Origin: Excoecaria cochinchinensis
Taxonomy: Eukaryota > Streptophyta > Magnoliopsida > Malpighiales > Euphorbiaceae
DNA: 64,000 nt
NCBI GenBank assembly: GCA_947683425.1
Contig: CANTUQ010000101.1
Span: 30,341,001 to 30,405,000 of the forward strand
Direction: 5' to 3'
The stretch's first letter is position 1. Each line of letters starts with the position of its first letter. A program made the position numbers and the translations under genes. The notes below the pieces were generated by a model. It was not told the DNA's origin. It did no database searches and saw nothing but the letters and a program-made list of their open reading frames with translations. This document shows, in pieces, positions 21,754-31,248 of the stretch.

Positions 21754-22237
21754 TAATTATTGTAGTGAATGTGATTGGTATACTTTAACAATTTTAATAA
21801 TTTATTCTTATGCATATACAATACTATTTTTTTGACTGACAGATTTTAATAATTTTTTTGGCAATTTTGCAAGATTTTGACTATTGGATTGAAGGTTGAT
21901 GAGATGATCTTGAATGAAGATGAAGTTTATTTCTATGTATTTTGAATTGTATCTTTTAATTTGGACAATTGAACTTGTATTTTTTTTCAATTTGTATGTT
22001 TGATTTTAGATTTATAATTTGTAATTTTGTATGATTTTTAGTTATATTATTTTAATTTAAAAATATGAAATTTCGGTTAACCATATAACCGAACAAAACC
22101 GACCGACAAATTCGGTTCGGTTTGAGTTCGGTTACCACACAAACTTCGGTTCGGTTTGGTTTCGTAAAATCAAGCAATTTCGGTTTTCGGTTAATTCGGT
22201 TCGGTTATTGAACCGAACCGACCGTTGCACACCCCTA
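20548..22237. mobile_element. Non-autonomous hAT (Ac-like) element
   Basis: Ends TAGGGGTGAGCAA and (reverse) TAGGGGTGTGCAA, 13 bp with one mismatch, flanked by the perfect 8-bp duplication CTTATGGT (20540-20547, 22238-22245). Subterminal DNA on both sides is packed with CGGTT/AACCG words. The interior (20790-21040) is a pyrimidine-rich leader-like stretch ending in an AG|GTATT donor-like site, followed by AT-rich DNA with a long (TA)n at 21690-21752. No transposase motif is seen, so it is a deletion derivative or a distinct non-autonomous family. Confidence 0.95.
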
Positions 22238-22739
22238 CTTATGGTAACGTATTTTACTCTTAAAAAACGTGTATTTTTTGTAGTTTTTCCATTTAATAAT
22301 GGCAGAAACTTCCAATTTGTCTTAAGTGCAAAATTCATTATCATTAATTACTGGAATGTGGATTTAATTCTGTCATTGATTGCCAAATTTCAATTTGTAA
22401 CCAGTCGACCTTTATTAAAATAAAAATCATAGCTCATCGACCAATTGTGTAAACAATCCTATCAATTGGGGTATAAAAAAATATTATTGCTTATGTTAAA
22501 AATATGCAATTAGTTAATGACACCATTAACAATTTAATGTTGATTCAAAGTAAATCGCTGCAAACATCAATTTATTTAGAAATCATGCAATTTTCCATTT
22601 ATGCTCAGCAGCATTATGTTACAAATTATTTTAAAATTTCACTCCCTCCAAAATATTTTCTTTAATTACAATTAAAAATGTCAAAGATTCTAAACAAAGC
22701 AAACAACTGGGCCTATCTTATGGGCCCAAATAAAAGTTT

Positions 22740-23146
22740 GGGCTCTTTACATAATTATACAAAAAAAAAAAAAAAAAAATAACAAAAAAACAACTCTTTT
22801 TAAAATATTTGAAAAATATAATATTTTAAATTTTTATTTTCATTTATACAATTTTTCTTATATCACTTTTTCTATAACGTAAAACAAAAAAAATCATTTT
22901 CTCTCACACTTTCTTGTTTCTCACTATCACTTCTACTCTCCTCCTCCCCTGTTTCAGATCACCGGCAAGTCGCCGGCGAAAATTTTTTTAGCATTGAAAC
23001 TTTCTTTGATTGAAAGAGTAAAGGAATAAAGTTGTATTTTTTGAAAATAAAAATTTAAAAAGTGACATTTATGAAAAAATATTAAAAATGGATATATTTT
23101 TGAAAAAAAAAGGTAAAAACGTGTTATTTTATGTAATTTCCTCTCA
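22740..23146. mobile_element. Small element of a long imperfect-TIR family (tentative)
   Basis: The left end (GGCTCTTTACATAATTATAC followed by poly(A) and AAAATATTT) recurs at 31250 and 36297. The right end, read backwards (AGAGGAAATTACATAAAATA), recurs in similar form at 24435 and 36290. The ends are imperfect inverted repeats of roughly 100 bp. A short GC-rich core (22955-22980) lies between. The structure is MULE-like, but no target duplication could be fixed. Confidence 0.4.
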
Positions 23147-23221
23147 GTTTCTTTTTGTAGTAGACCCAATAATTGGATTGAGCAGCTTAATTGAAGAGGA
23201 AATTACATAAAATAACACGTT
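23118..23221. repeat. Perfect 27-bp inverted repeat
   Basis: 23118-23144 and 23195-23221 are exact complements, separated by 50 bp. The left arm is the right end of the preceding element; the right arm is an inverted copy of the same end. Confidence 0.93.
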
Positions 23222-24501
23222 TAAACGGTGGTGCCAAAGCTGAAAGAGGATTTACGCTTAAAGGGTTCAAAAGTGGATTGAAGCCAAGTAAACAACAGCA
23301 ACAACAATAACAATAACAAATGGGTTCTTTGGGACTAATAAAGTCATCAAATATGGTACCCAGAGCAGCCATGTGGGCAGTGGCTCTAGCACCAAATAGT
23401 GTTGCAACTAGCACATTCTGGATGCTAGTGGCTGGAGGCAGAGCTAAATCAGGTGGTCGACAAAATGAGGTGGTGCCAATGAGAATGATGTGGAGGCTGA
23501 AGTGGAAGAAGAAGAAGAAGAACGAGATGAAATAGAAGAAAGAGTGGGTTTCATTTGCCCTCCACGTTGGCCAACAGATTCTTGCCACATGTTTCTCTTT
23601 GCCACGTCATAGGTCAACTGACGTCCGTATGGTCAAAATTAACAGCAGATGACGGTGGGTGTTAAATTGTACTGTTTTCGTAACGTTGGGGGCTTATTTG
23701 TCCCATTACAAACTATAGGGTGTAATCAGCCTTTTGGCTGAAATGCTGGGGGCAAAATTGGACCTTTTGTTTTGTTTTTTTTTTTTTTTTTATAACTGAA
23801 AGCAAATAACTATTGTCATTTTAAAAATATGGTCAACCAAAATGCTTTATATTTGGCAAAACAATCTGATAACCACCAAATATCAACACAGAAGAAGCAT
23901 TGAAACTGATAGAAACTTTTACAACAGATCGATGCTATGACTTCTGTGTACAATACGTGGATGGTTTCTTGCAGCATATATTTTTCAGATATGATTAGCT
24001 AGGTCAACACTATCATATGCTTGAAGGTGGCAGTGATTGTCATTTGGCCCAGTAGGCAAACGGGGATAGAGAGTAATTAGTAGTGCAGCAATAGAACTGT
24101 TGCTTGTTGAAAATGTCCGTCTTCCTCCCCCAAGAAATAAGAAACCGATTGCCTGGCTTACCTAAGGCAGAATTGCAAATATTAATATTAAAAATTATAT
24201 ATAGTTCTGATAATTTCAGAAAAGAGGGATAACTAGCTGATGTAAGTTATTTATTGATTTAATATATTTACATATAAACAAAGACTATCAGGTCATTCAA
24301 CTCGAAGTAAAAGCTTAACAAAATCAAAATTTATAAGAAACACCAATAGAATTAGATTAAGTTCCTAGCCCATGTACATTCTAAACAAAAAGAAGCAAAA
24401 CTTAGAAGGAAAATTAATCCATATATCTGACTTGGTAAATTACTCCAAATGTCACTTTTTTAGATTTTATTTCAAAAATACAACTTTTAAATTACTCTAA
24501 A
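23222..24501. other. Non-coding or unrecognised stretch upstream of SPH pseudogene 3
   Basis: Opposing frames at 23187-23588 (minus) and 23320-23535 (plus) overlap one less AT-rich patch. Neither shows a known domain, and the ends are (GAA)n or T-rich, so I do not call a gene. A stretch at 24430-24501 resembles a TIR-family end and directly abuts the SPH homology. Confidence 0.45.
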
Positions 24502-24927
24502 TTAGTTATAATAGTATTTTCTTCCGTTTCATATCAACCCCAATCAATTCATAAATCACCATCAATTTTCAAAAATCTCTACAGCATCCAAAATATATTT
24601 TTAATATAACTAACAAAATCAACAATATAAGAGTGAATTTACACTGCAAATCAAGAGATGATAATTTAGGTAATATCATGCTTTATAAAAATTAAAAATT
24701 TAAGTTCCGTTTCGTCTTCAATTTTTGGAGAACTACTATTTTCTGGTATAAGTTTAATTGGGATAATGATCGATGTGGTGGTGATTAAATTCGTTTTTTT
24801 AGTATGATCTCGATTGTGTTTCTAATTCTAACTATGAGAAGTTTTTTGGTCCATAAAAAAAGATGGACAATATCTAATGAATAAAACAAATAGTTGATTT
24901 TGCAAAATATATAATTAAACTTGTTGA
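24502..24927 (+). pseudogene. SPH: S-protein homolog pseudogene 3, 5'-truncated
   Basis: Homology starts in the middle of the signal peptide (TTAGTTATAATAGTATTTTC), so there is no start codon and no SPH promoter. Stops and small deletions occur throughout: AAATTAA after the LYKN equivalent, TGATTAAATTC in the GGDFRVF region, and a lost codon at the second CxxxxC. The 3' end and the 3' flank (24928-25089 continuing at 27422) match those of SPH pseudogene 2 and the SPH at 53898. Confidence 0.88.
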
Positions 24928-25585
24928 AAAAAAATATATTTGAGATTTTCCTTTTTTCCTTTAATGATATTTAGCCTTAAACGTATAATATATTTACAAA
25001 ATTATAAATTTCAGGACTTGCATTTTGCGGTTTTTTTTTTCATGGGATAAAATTAATTACCCATATCTTAAAATTAAGAAAATTAATTTCACTACAAGAA
25101 AATCAAGGTTTCCCGACGGAAAGTCAAGAATTTCCGTCTGGAAATTAAATTGAATTCCGTCGGCACTTTGACCGTAGGCAAAATTGCCGACGGAATAAAT
25201 TTCCGTCGGCAATTTTCCAGACGGAATAGTAATTTCCGTCGGGAATTTCTCGACGGAATAGTAATTTCCGTCGGTAAAATTGCCGACGGAATATTAAATT
25301 CCGTCGGTAATTTCCCGACGGAAATTACTATTCCGTCGGGAAAATTTCAATTTTTTTTTTATTTTTACCGACGGAATTTTCCGTCGGTAATTTAAAAAAA
25401 ATGCTAATAAAAAAAATTCACATTTCTCATATTCCACTAGTTTTCTCAACAATTCAAAAATAATATTCACAAATTCAAAAGGAGTAATGCTGTGATCTAT
25501 AAATAGCCATGCAATTCATGCAAGAATTCTCACTCTTTCATAATACAAAACCAAAACAACACATTCAACAATTCCTACCAAAACA

Positions 25586-25708
25586 ATGAAGCTTACTGTT
25601 ACTGATTTCTTCCTTCTTGTTGTTGTCTTGGCTTTGGTATCGTCAGTCCTAAACTCAATGGCATACAGAAGAAGCACATTTGACACATTTTGCAATTCAA
25701 TTAATTAA
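25586..25708 (+). CDS. Putative 40-residue secreted peptide inside the CACTA element
   Basis: ATG at 25586 opens a 40-codon frame ending TAA. Residues 1 to about 27 look like a signal peptide (MKLTVTDFF, then LLVVVLALVSSVLNSMA), followed by only about a dozen residues with one cysteine. A TATAAATA box lies at 25499-25506, 80 bp upstream, and a leader rich in CAAAAC/CAACA words precedes the ATG, so it looks like a real gene start. The short length suggests a captured first exon of a host secreted-peptide gene rather than a complete gene. I do not recognise the family. Confidence 0.4.
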   Translation: MKLTVTDFFLLVVVLALVSSVLNSMAYRRSTFDTFCNSIN

Positions 25709-26529
25709 TCAATATATCCATACTCATACTCAGATTTCAATCAAATCTTCATTAGGACTTTCAAATGTTCTTGATGCTACAAGGCTTGTACAGACTAGGC
25801 AAGTCCTCAACCTTTTTTGAGTCTCCACTAACTCAATTAATTGGGTTATTTACATCTACCTCAACCTCTATTTGCCTCAACTAACAATAGTTGAGAGATG
25901 AATCAAAACAAGATCCTAGAATGATTTAGGATCTTTTGTGCTTTGATACCACTTGACATAGCAGGAGAGTTTAAGAAAGAACTTATTCACACTAGCTATC
26001 ATGACAAATCCTAATTGAATGTGATTTAGTAAAATACTTTATCAAATAGGAACCTAAGTAAAAACTGAAAACTGAAAATTATTCTTGACTAATCAAGCAA
26101 AAGAATTTATCATATAAGGATCCTAAAAAAACAAGGCATACTGAAAAACAAACAAAAAGTGAGATCTTAATTTAACTTGGATGCTCATCCCAACAGTGTA
26201 GAGAATACGAAATTGTCATTATAATTAAAAAATATTGACCTGGAATGGAAAAATGAAGCAAGAAAGTTCAAATTCCTGGGCAAGTATGAGAAAATATGCA
26301 AGATATCTGAGACAAAAGAGCAGCACAGCAGGTCAGGCAACTTAAACTCAATGGCAAAAGAAATTTCTCTTCTTTCTTCTTCATTGACCAAATGGTTTGC
26401 CTATACAGTGGGAATTTTATAAGATTTTACCTAAGGCTAAAATCAAGCCAAACCCATACTTAGATTTCAATGGTATGTTAATATGTAGAAAAAAAAAATT
26501 CTTCTATACATCTAAATATAAATAAATAT

Positions 26530-27065
26530 ATCCATATAAAACTGATCGAGCAGGGTGGGGCAGGGGAGCAGCGCCGGCGAGGAGCAGCGGCAGATGGATC
26601 TGCACCGGGGGGGACGGGCGACGTCGAGGAGCGGGCCGACGTGCGGTGGGGGGCTGAGGGAACTAGATCTGCAAGGGGAGAGAGAGGGGGGAAAGGGAGA
26701 GAGAGGAAGAGAGCGGGGAAGGGAAAGAGAGGGAGAGAGCGGGGAAGGGAGAGAGCGGGGGGAGCGGCGACCAAGGCGGTGCACTGGGCGGCGAGCGGCG
26801 GTGGTCAGAGGTGCAGAGGAGGAGGGAGAGGGAGGGAGGGAGAGGGAGAGGGAGGAGAGAGAGGAGAGGAAGGGGAGGGAGGAGAGGAGGCCGACCGTGG
26901 GTGCTTCTGGTCGGATCGGCGCCGGAAGTCAGTGGGCCGGCCGGATCTGGCGACTGGAGGCACGCCGGAGGTGGGCGGCGGTGCAGAGGAGGAGGGATCG
27001 GGAGGGAGGGAGAGGGAGAGGGAGAGGGAGAGAGAGGAGAGAGGAGAGAGAAGAGAGGGGCAGTG
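26530..27065. repeat. GA-rich, GC-rich low-complexity block in the CACTA element
   Basis: Long runs of GGGAGAGAG type separated by less repetitive segments (26570-26670, 26880-26990) containing CCGGCG and GGATC. It may descend from a captured GC-rich host exon. It generates several overlapping arginine/glycine or serine/proline frames that I treat as artefacts. Confidence 0.8.
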
Positions 27066-27684
27066 GGTTTTAATAATAAACTTTTAGCGACGGAAATTAA
27101 TTTCCGTCGCTAAAATTATAAATTATTATTTTTAAATAAATTTAGCGACGGAAATTAAATTCGTCGCTAAATTTATAAATTATAATTTTTAGATAATCTT
27201 AGCGACGGAAATTCAATTTCCGTCGCTAAAATTAGCGACGGAGCTCAAATCCGTCGCTATTTCGGTCGTTAAAACTGGAGGGAATTTACTCCCGCCATTT
27301 TTAGCGACGGAATTAGTATTCCGTCGCTAATTAGCGACGGAAAAACAATCCATCGCTAATTAGCGACGGAATTTGTTCCGTCGCTAAATTTCCGTCGCTA
27401 AAATCTCATTTTCTTGTAGTGTTTGTGAAAATAAATTTTTCTTAGTAGCAGCAATGTATTATTATTTTTCTTGTAAAAACGCACATCATCTTGCTCTTCA
27501 TGTGTAAATGTAAAGCGGGTGACTATTTTATTATTTTATTTGCTCAATGGTAGTATTTTAGCAATTAAATATATTTTAGATTACAATTGACAGCAAATTA
27601 ACACAAAAAGTTATTTATTATCCAAGCATATTTATTTGGCTTATATAATTTTTAGCTGAGTTATAATTCCATTAGTTTTTGTTG

Positions 27685-27846
27685 ATATATATATATATAT
27701 ATCTGCGCAGTATTTTTCCGCAGTTTTTATCCACGTTGTTAATTATTAGAGTCCACTTTAAATGGATTATATATATATATATCTGCGCAGAACTTTTCCG
27801 CAGTTTTTACTCACGTTGTTAATTATTAGAGTCCACTTTAAATGGA
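27685..27846. repeat. Tandem duplication of an 80-bp unit
   Basis: Two copies, each starting with (AT)n then CTGCGCAG and ending CCACTTTAAATGGAT, with exact 80-bp spacing (CTGCGCAG at 27703 and 27783) and few differences. Confidence 0.92.
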
Positions 27847-27965
27847 TTTTGTCCATAACACAAAAAAAAATACAGAAAATTCAGATCAATTATTCCGGTT
27901 AAATGACTTTTAAAGTTCTATGATTGGATTTAATTATGTGTAAAATGTGATTTTTACCTCTCTAA

Positions 27966-28485
27966 GGGCCAGTTTGGCAAAACTTATGAAAACAGCTTTT
28001 TTTATTGAAAAAGTTATATTTCAAAAAACTGTATATCGAAAAGTAGATAACTGTTTGGTAAATAAAATTTAAAATAACTTATAAAATCAAAAACAGTGGT
28101 CAACTGTTTGGTAAATGATATAATTAAAAATAACTTTTTAGAATAAAAAAATAAAAAATGATATATATATATATAAATTTTAATATATTATATTCAAAAT
28201 CTCACTAAATAATAATAATAATTCCCACTTATTTGTCATTTTGAAATAAAATAAAAGATATTTTTTTCTAAAAAAAAAGATTAAATCTGTTGTCCTTAAA
28301 AGCTGAAAATCAGCTTTTCTGAAAAGTTTCAATTTGCAGCTTCTCTGAAAAGCAGATTTTTTCACTTTTCAGAAAATTAATTTTTCTAAACTCAGTATTT
28401 ACCAAACACTTATTTTTGTCCCATAATCAGCTTTTTATCAAAAAAGCAGTTTTTTGGTCTTTCAAAAGCAATGCCAAACACCCCC
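27966..28485. mobile_element. Tourist-like (PIF/Harbinger) MITE
   Basis: Ends GGGCCAGTTTGGCA and (reverse) GGGGGTGTTTGGCA with TAA target duplications (27963-27965, 28486-28488). The related flank at 12590-12600 reads straight through without the insert, giving an empty site. The interior has many imperfect foldback stretches and no coding potential. Confidence 0.88.
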
Positions 28486-28701
28486 TAATTATATGAAATA
28501 GAGTACTTTTGCATTTATATTTTTCAAATTAGCATAGGAATTTTTACCCCTTTGAATTTATTGAAATAAAGAATTTTATTTTTATAATGGATGATGTGTG
28601 ATATTATTTATTTAATTATTGTATGAAATAGGAAAAAAATTCTATTTTGAATAGTTTCCGGACAAAAAGTAATAAAAATCTGAGAGACACTCGTACACTA
28701 A

Positions 28702-29691
28702 GGGTGCGTTCGGCGAGATTTTTATTTTCGGTTTTTTGTTTTTTTTAAAAAAAATAAAACAAAAACTCATTCGGTAAATTTTTTTCGTTTTGATTTTTGC
28801 AAAAATTTAAAAATTTCACATGTAAAACAGAAACTAAAAATCTTCAAAATATAGTTTTTAGAATTTTTCTAATTTATCCTTATTATCGCCGCCGTCGCAC
28901 TGCTACCATCATTGCCACCGCTACTGCCACCACCACGCCTCCGCCACCGCCACCGCCACCGCCACTGCCACTGCCGCCGCCGTCACTGCCGCCATTGTTG
29001 CCACCACCACGCCTCTGCCGCCACAGCTGCCACCACCACGCCTCTGCCATCGCCGCTGCCACTGCTGCCACCACCACGCTTCCGCCACCACCGTTGCCAC
29101 CATCATGCCTCTGCCATCACCGCTACCACCACCACGCCACTGCCGCCGCTGCCACCACAACCATACCGCCTCCACCATCACAACCATACTGCTACCGCCG
29201 CCATCGCCACCACACCGCTGCTGTCTCCACCACCACACCATCGCCACCGCCACCGCCACTACCAACACACTGCCGTTGCCACCACAACCATACCGCCTCC
29301 ACCATCACAACCATACTGCTACCACTGCCGTCGCCACCACACCGCCGCCACCACCGCCACTACCACCACACTGCTGCCGTCTCCACCACCACCACCACCA
29401 TGCCGCCACCACAACCACCGCAATCACACCACCGTCACCTCAACCGCTACCACACCACCGCCACCTAAACCACCACCACTACCACCACACTGCCTCTGAC
29501 GCCACTATCACCACCAAAATTATTATTATAATATATATAAATAATTAAAATAATATATTAATAATTAAAAAATATGATAAATTTTTCAAATCTATAAAAC
29601 AGTTTCTAAAAAATAAATAACAAAAACTAAAAATAGTTTTTAGATTTTAAAAACAAAAAACTAGAAATCTGCAACTTTACCGAACACACCC
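28702..29691. mobile_element. Harbinger-like non-autonomous element with a trinucleotide-rich core
   Basis: Ends GGGTGCGTTCGG and (reverse) GGGTGTGTTCGG, with TAA duplicated at 28699-28701 and 29692-29694. AT-rich arms contain AAACAAAAA/TTTTTGTTT words. The core (28895-29515) is a long imperfect CCACCN expansion. Confidence 0.85.
28895..29515. repeat. Imperfect ACC/CCN expansion, about 620 bp
   Basis: Nearly pure pyrimidine-plus-A triplets (ACC, GCC, CCA, TCA). It opens long threonine/proline/histidine frames on the plus strand and valine/glycine/tryptophan frames on the minus strand, none credible as genes. Confidence 0.95.
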
Positions 29692-29746
29692 TAAATTTAC
29701 AATAATTTGGAAGACCAAAGTAATTACAAAAGCAAGAAGTGTATTA

Positions 29747-31208
29747 CCCTTTGTTTGGATGAAAGTAAATTGAATTTCCTTTAATGAGAGGAAATGAGTG
29801 GAAATGAGAGTAATGTAAATTACATTTCGTTTACTTTTCTTTTCCATTGTTTGGTAACTTAAAATAAATATAGAGTAAATTTTCTTTCTAGCAGTATATT
29901 TTATTTTGACATTTATACCCTTATATGTTTCAGTTTTTTAACATAATCCAATATAACAAATAACAATTTCACTTTTAATTGAATTATAACACTAACCCAC
30001 TTGTGTTTTAATGTAATAAATAAATATTTCAATATTGTCATTGCATAATAGCTTAAAATTCTGCAATTTCAAACGTTGATTGTTACTGTTGGAATCAAAT
30101 AATACATTTTGTCTATTATCAATAACTATAATTTCAGATTTTTAATATAGCCCAACATGTCCAATAACTATTTTACTTTTGAATGGATTATAACATTAAC
30201 CCGTTGGTGGGTTAATGTTATAATTAAATATTTCAACTTTCTCACCGCATAATTTCATTTTTGAATTAAATATAACATTAAACCGCTGGTGGGTTAATGT
30301 TATAATTAAATATTTCAACATTCTCACTGCACAATTTTATTTTTGAATAAATTATAACATTAACACACTGGTGGGTTAATGTTATAATTAAATATCTCAA
30401 CCTTTTCACTGTATAATTTCACTTTTGAATGAATTATAACATTAACCCACCGGTGGGTTAATGTAATAAATAAACATCTCAGCCTTTTTGCTACATAATA
30501 TTTTCAAATTCCGAAATTTCAAGCGTTAATTATTACTGTTGGGTTAATGTAATTAATAAATATCTTATTAACCTACCAACGGATTTGTTTAAAAAAAAAA
30601 AACCTACCAACGGATTAATGTATTATATTATATTATACAATATTTTTTGTTTGAATTTAATGAATTTCACTGGTCGGTTTAATTCTATTTTGGACTGAAT
30701 TATTTTTAATATGATTATTTTTTTCTTACAGATAGTTTTGGCATCTTTGTTAATGTTCAGATTACATGTAATTCACAGAAAAAAATATTTCTTACATAAT
30801 AATTTTATTTAATTTTTTTGAAATATAATGCATTTTACATAAACGTGGTGGTAGCTCTTTTTGAGAGAGAAATAAAAGTTTAGCAAAATACTGATATTAT
30901 ATATGTCATACTTTTTTAGACTAGTCAGGAAAAGTTACTCGTCAAGCGGGGGAAAGGGATAAGATAGAGGAAGGGATAAATTGGTAATTTTATATAACTA
31001 TATTCCATGTTCCTCTCAATTATCTCGCTTTCTCTCCAAATTGGAGAGAAATGAAAAGCTTAATATAGAGTTAATTGGGAAATCTTATTTCCCTTACATT
31101 CCCCTCTCTTTTTTTTTTTTCATTTTACAAACCAAACGGGAGAAAGTAAGGCATTTTAAATTTACTTTCCATCCATTTACTTCCATTTCTCCCGATCCAA
31201 ACAGACAA
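29747..31208. mobile_element. Third MITE-like insertion (TTA duplication)
   Basis: Starts CCCTTTGTTTGGAT and ends ATCCAAACAGACAA between TTA duplications (29744-29746, 31209-31211). Flanking bases rejoin as GCAAGAA...TCGAAAATGAAA, exactly as at 12801-12816, so the insertion is supported by an empty site. The outermost TIR bases match poorly. The interior holds an 82-bp tandem array. Confidence 0.72.
30187..30515. repeat. 82-bp tandem repeat with a palindromic core, four copies
   Basis: Each unit contains a foldback based on TAACATTAACCC...GGGTTAATGTTA. The TAACATTA words start at 30191, 30273, 30355 and 30437, an exact 82-bp period. Degenerate partial copies flank it (from 29985 and up to about 30570). 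The fourth copy has a perfect TTAACCCACCGGTGGGTTAA centre. Confidence 0.93.
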
Positions 31209-31248
31209 TTAGTGTCGAAAATGAAAAAAATCCAAGCTTGATTTTTAT

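Larger units (their letters stand above)
25090..27421. mobile_element. Non-autonomous CACTA (En/Spm) element
   Basis: Begins CACTACAAGAAAAT and ends with its complement ATTTTCTTGTAGTG. The 3-bp target duplication is TTT (25087-25089 and 27422-27424). The empty site is visible in the SPH pseudogene 2 flank (around 11100-11112, AATTAATTTGTGAAAA). Left subterminal repeats (25113-25400) use CCGACGGAA/TTCCGTCGG words; right ones (27083-27405) use TTAGCGACGGAA. The interior carries a small peptide frame (25586-25708) and a GA-rich block (26530-27065). No transposase is seen. Confidence 0.95.

Noticed and set aside
23187..23588. 133-codon minus-strand frame and an opposing 71-codon plus-strand frame
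   Set aside because: No recognisable domain; homopolymer-like ends (YCYCCCCC, KKKKKNE) and no promoter or splice context.
26478..27113. Overlapping Arg/Gly- or Ser/Pro-rich frames on both strands
   Set aside because: Low-complexity GA-rich block of the CACTA element.
28797..29548. Several 100-220-codon frames rich in T/P/H or G/V/W
   Set aside because: They run in multiple frames of one trinucleotide expansion inside a transposable element; no domain.
30187..30515. CRISPR-like regular repeats
   Set aside because: Plant nuclear DNA; units are contiguous tandem copies without unique spacers. The same applies to 32396-33280.
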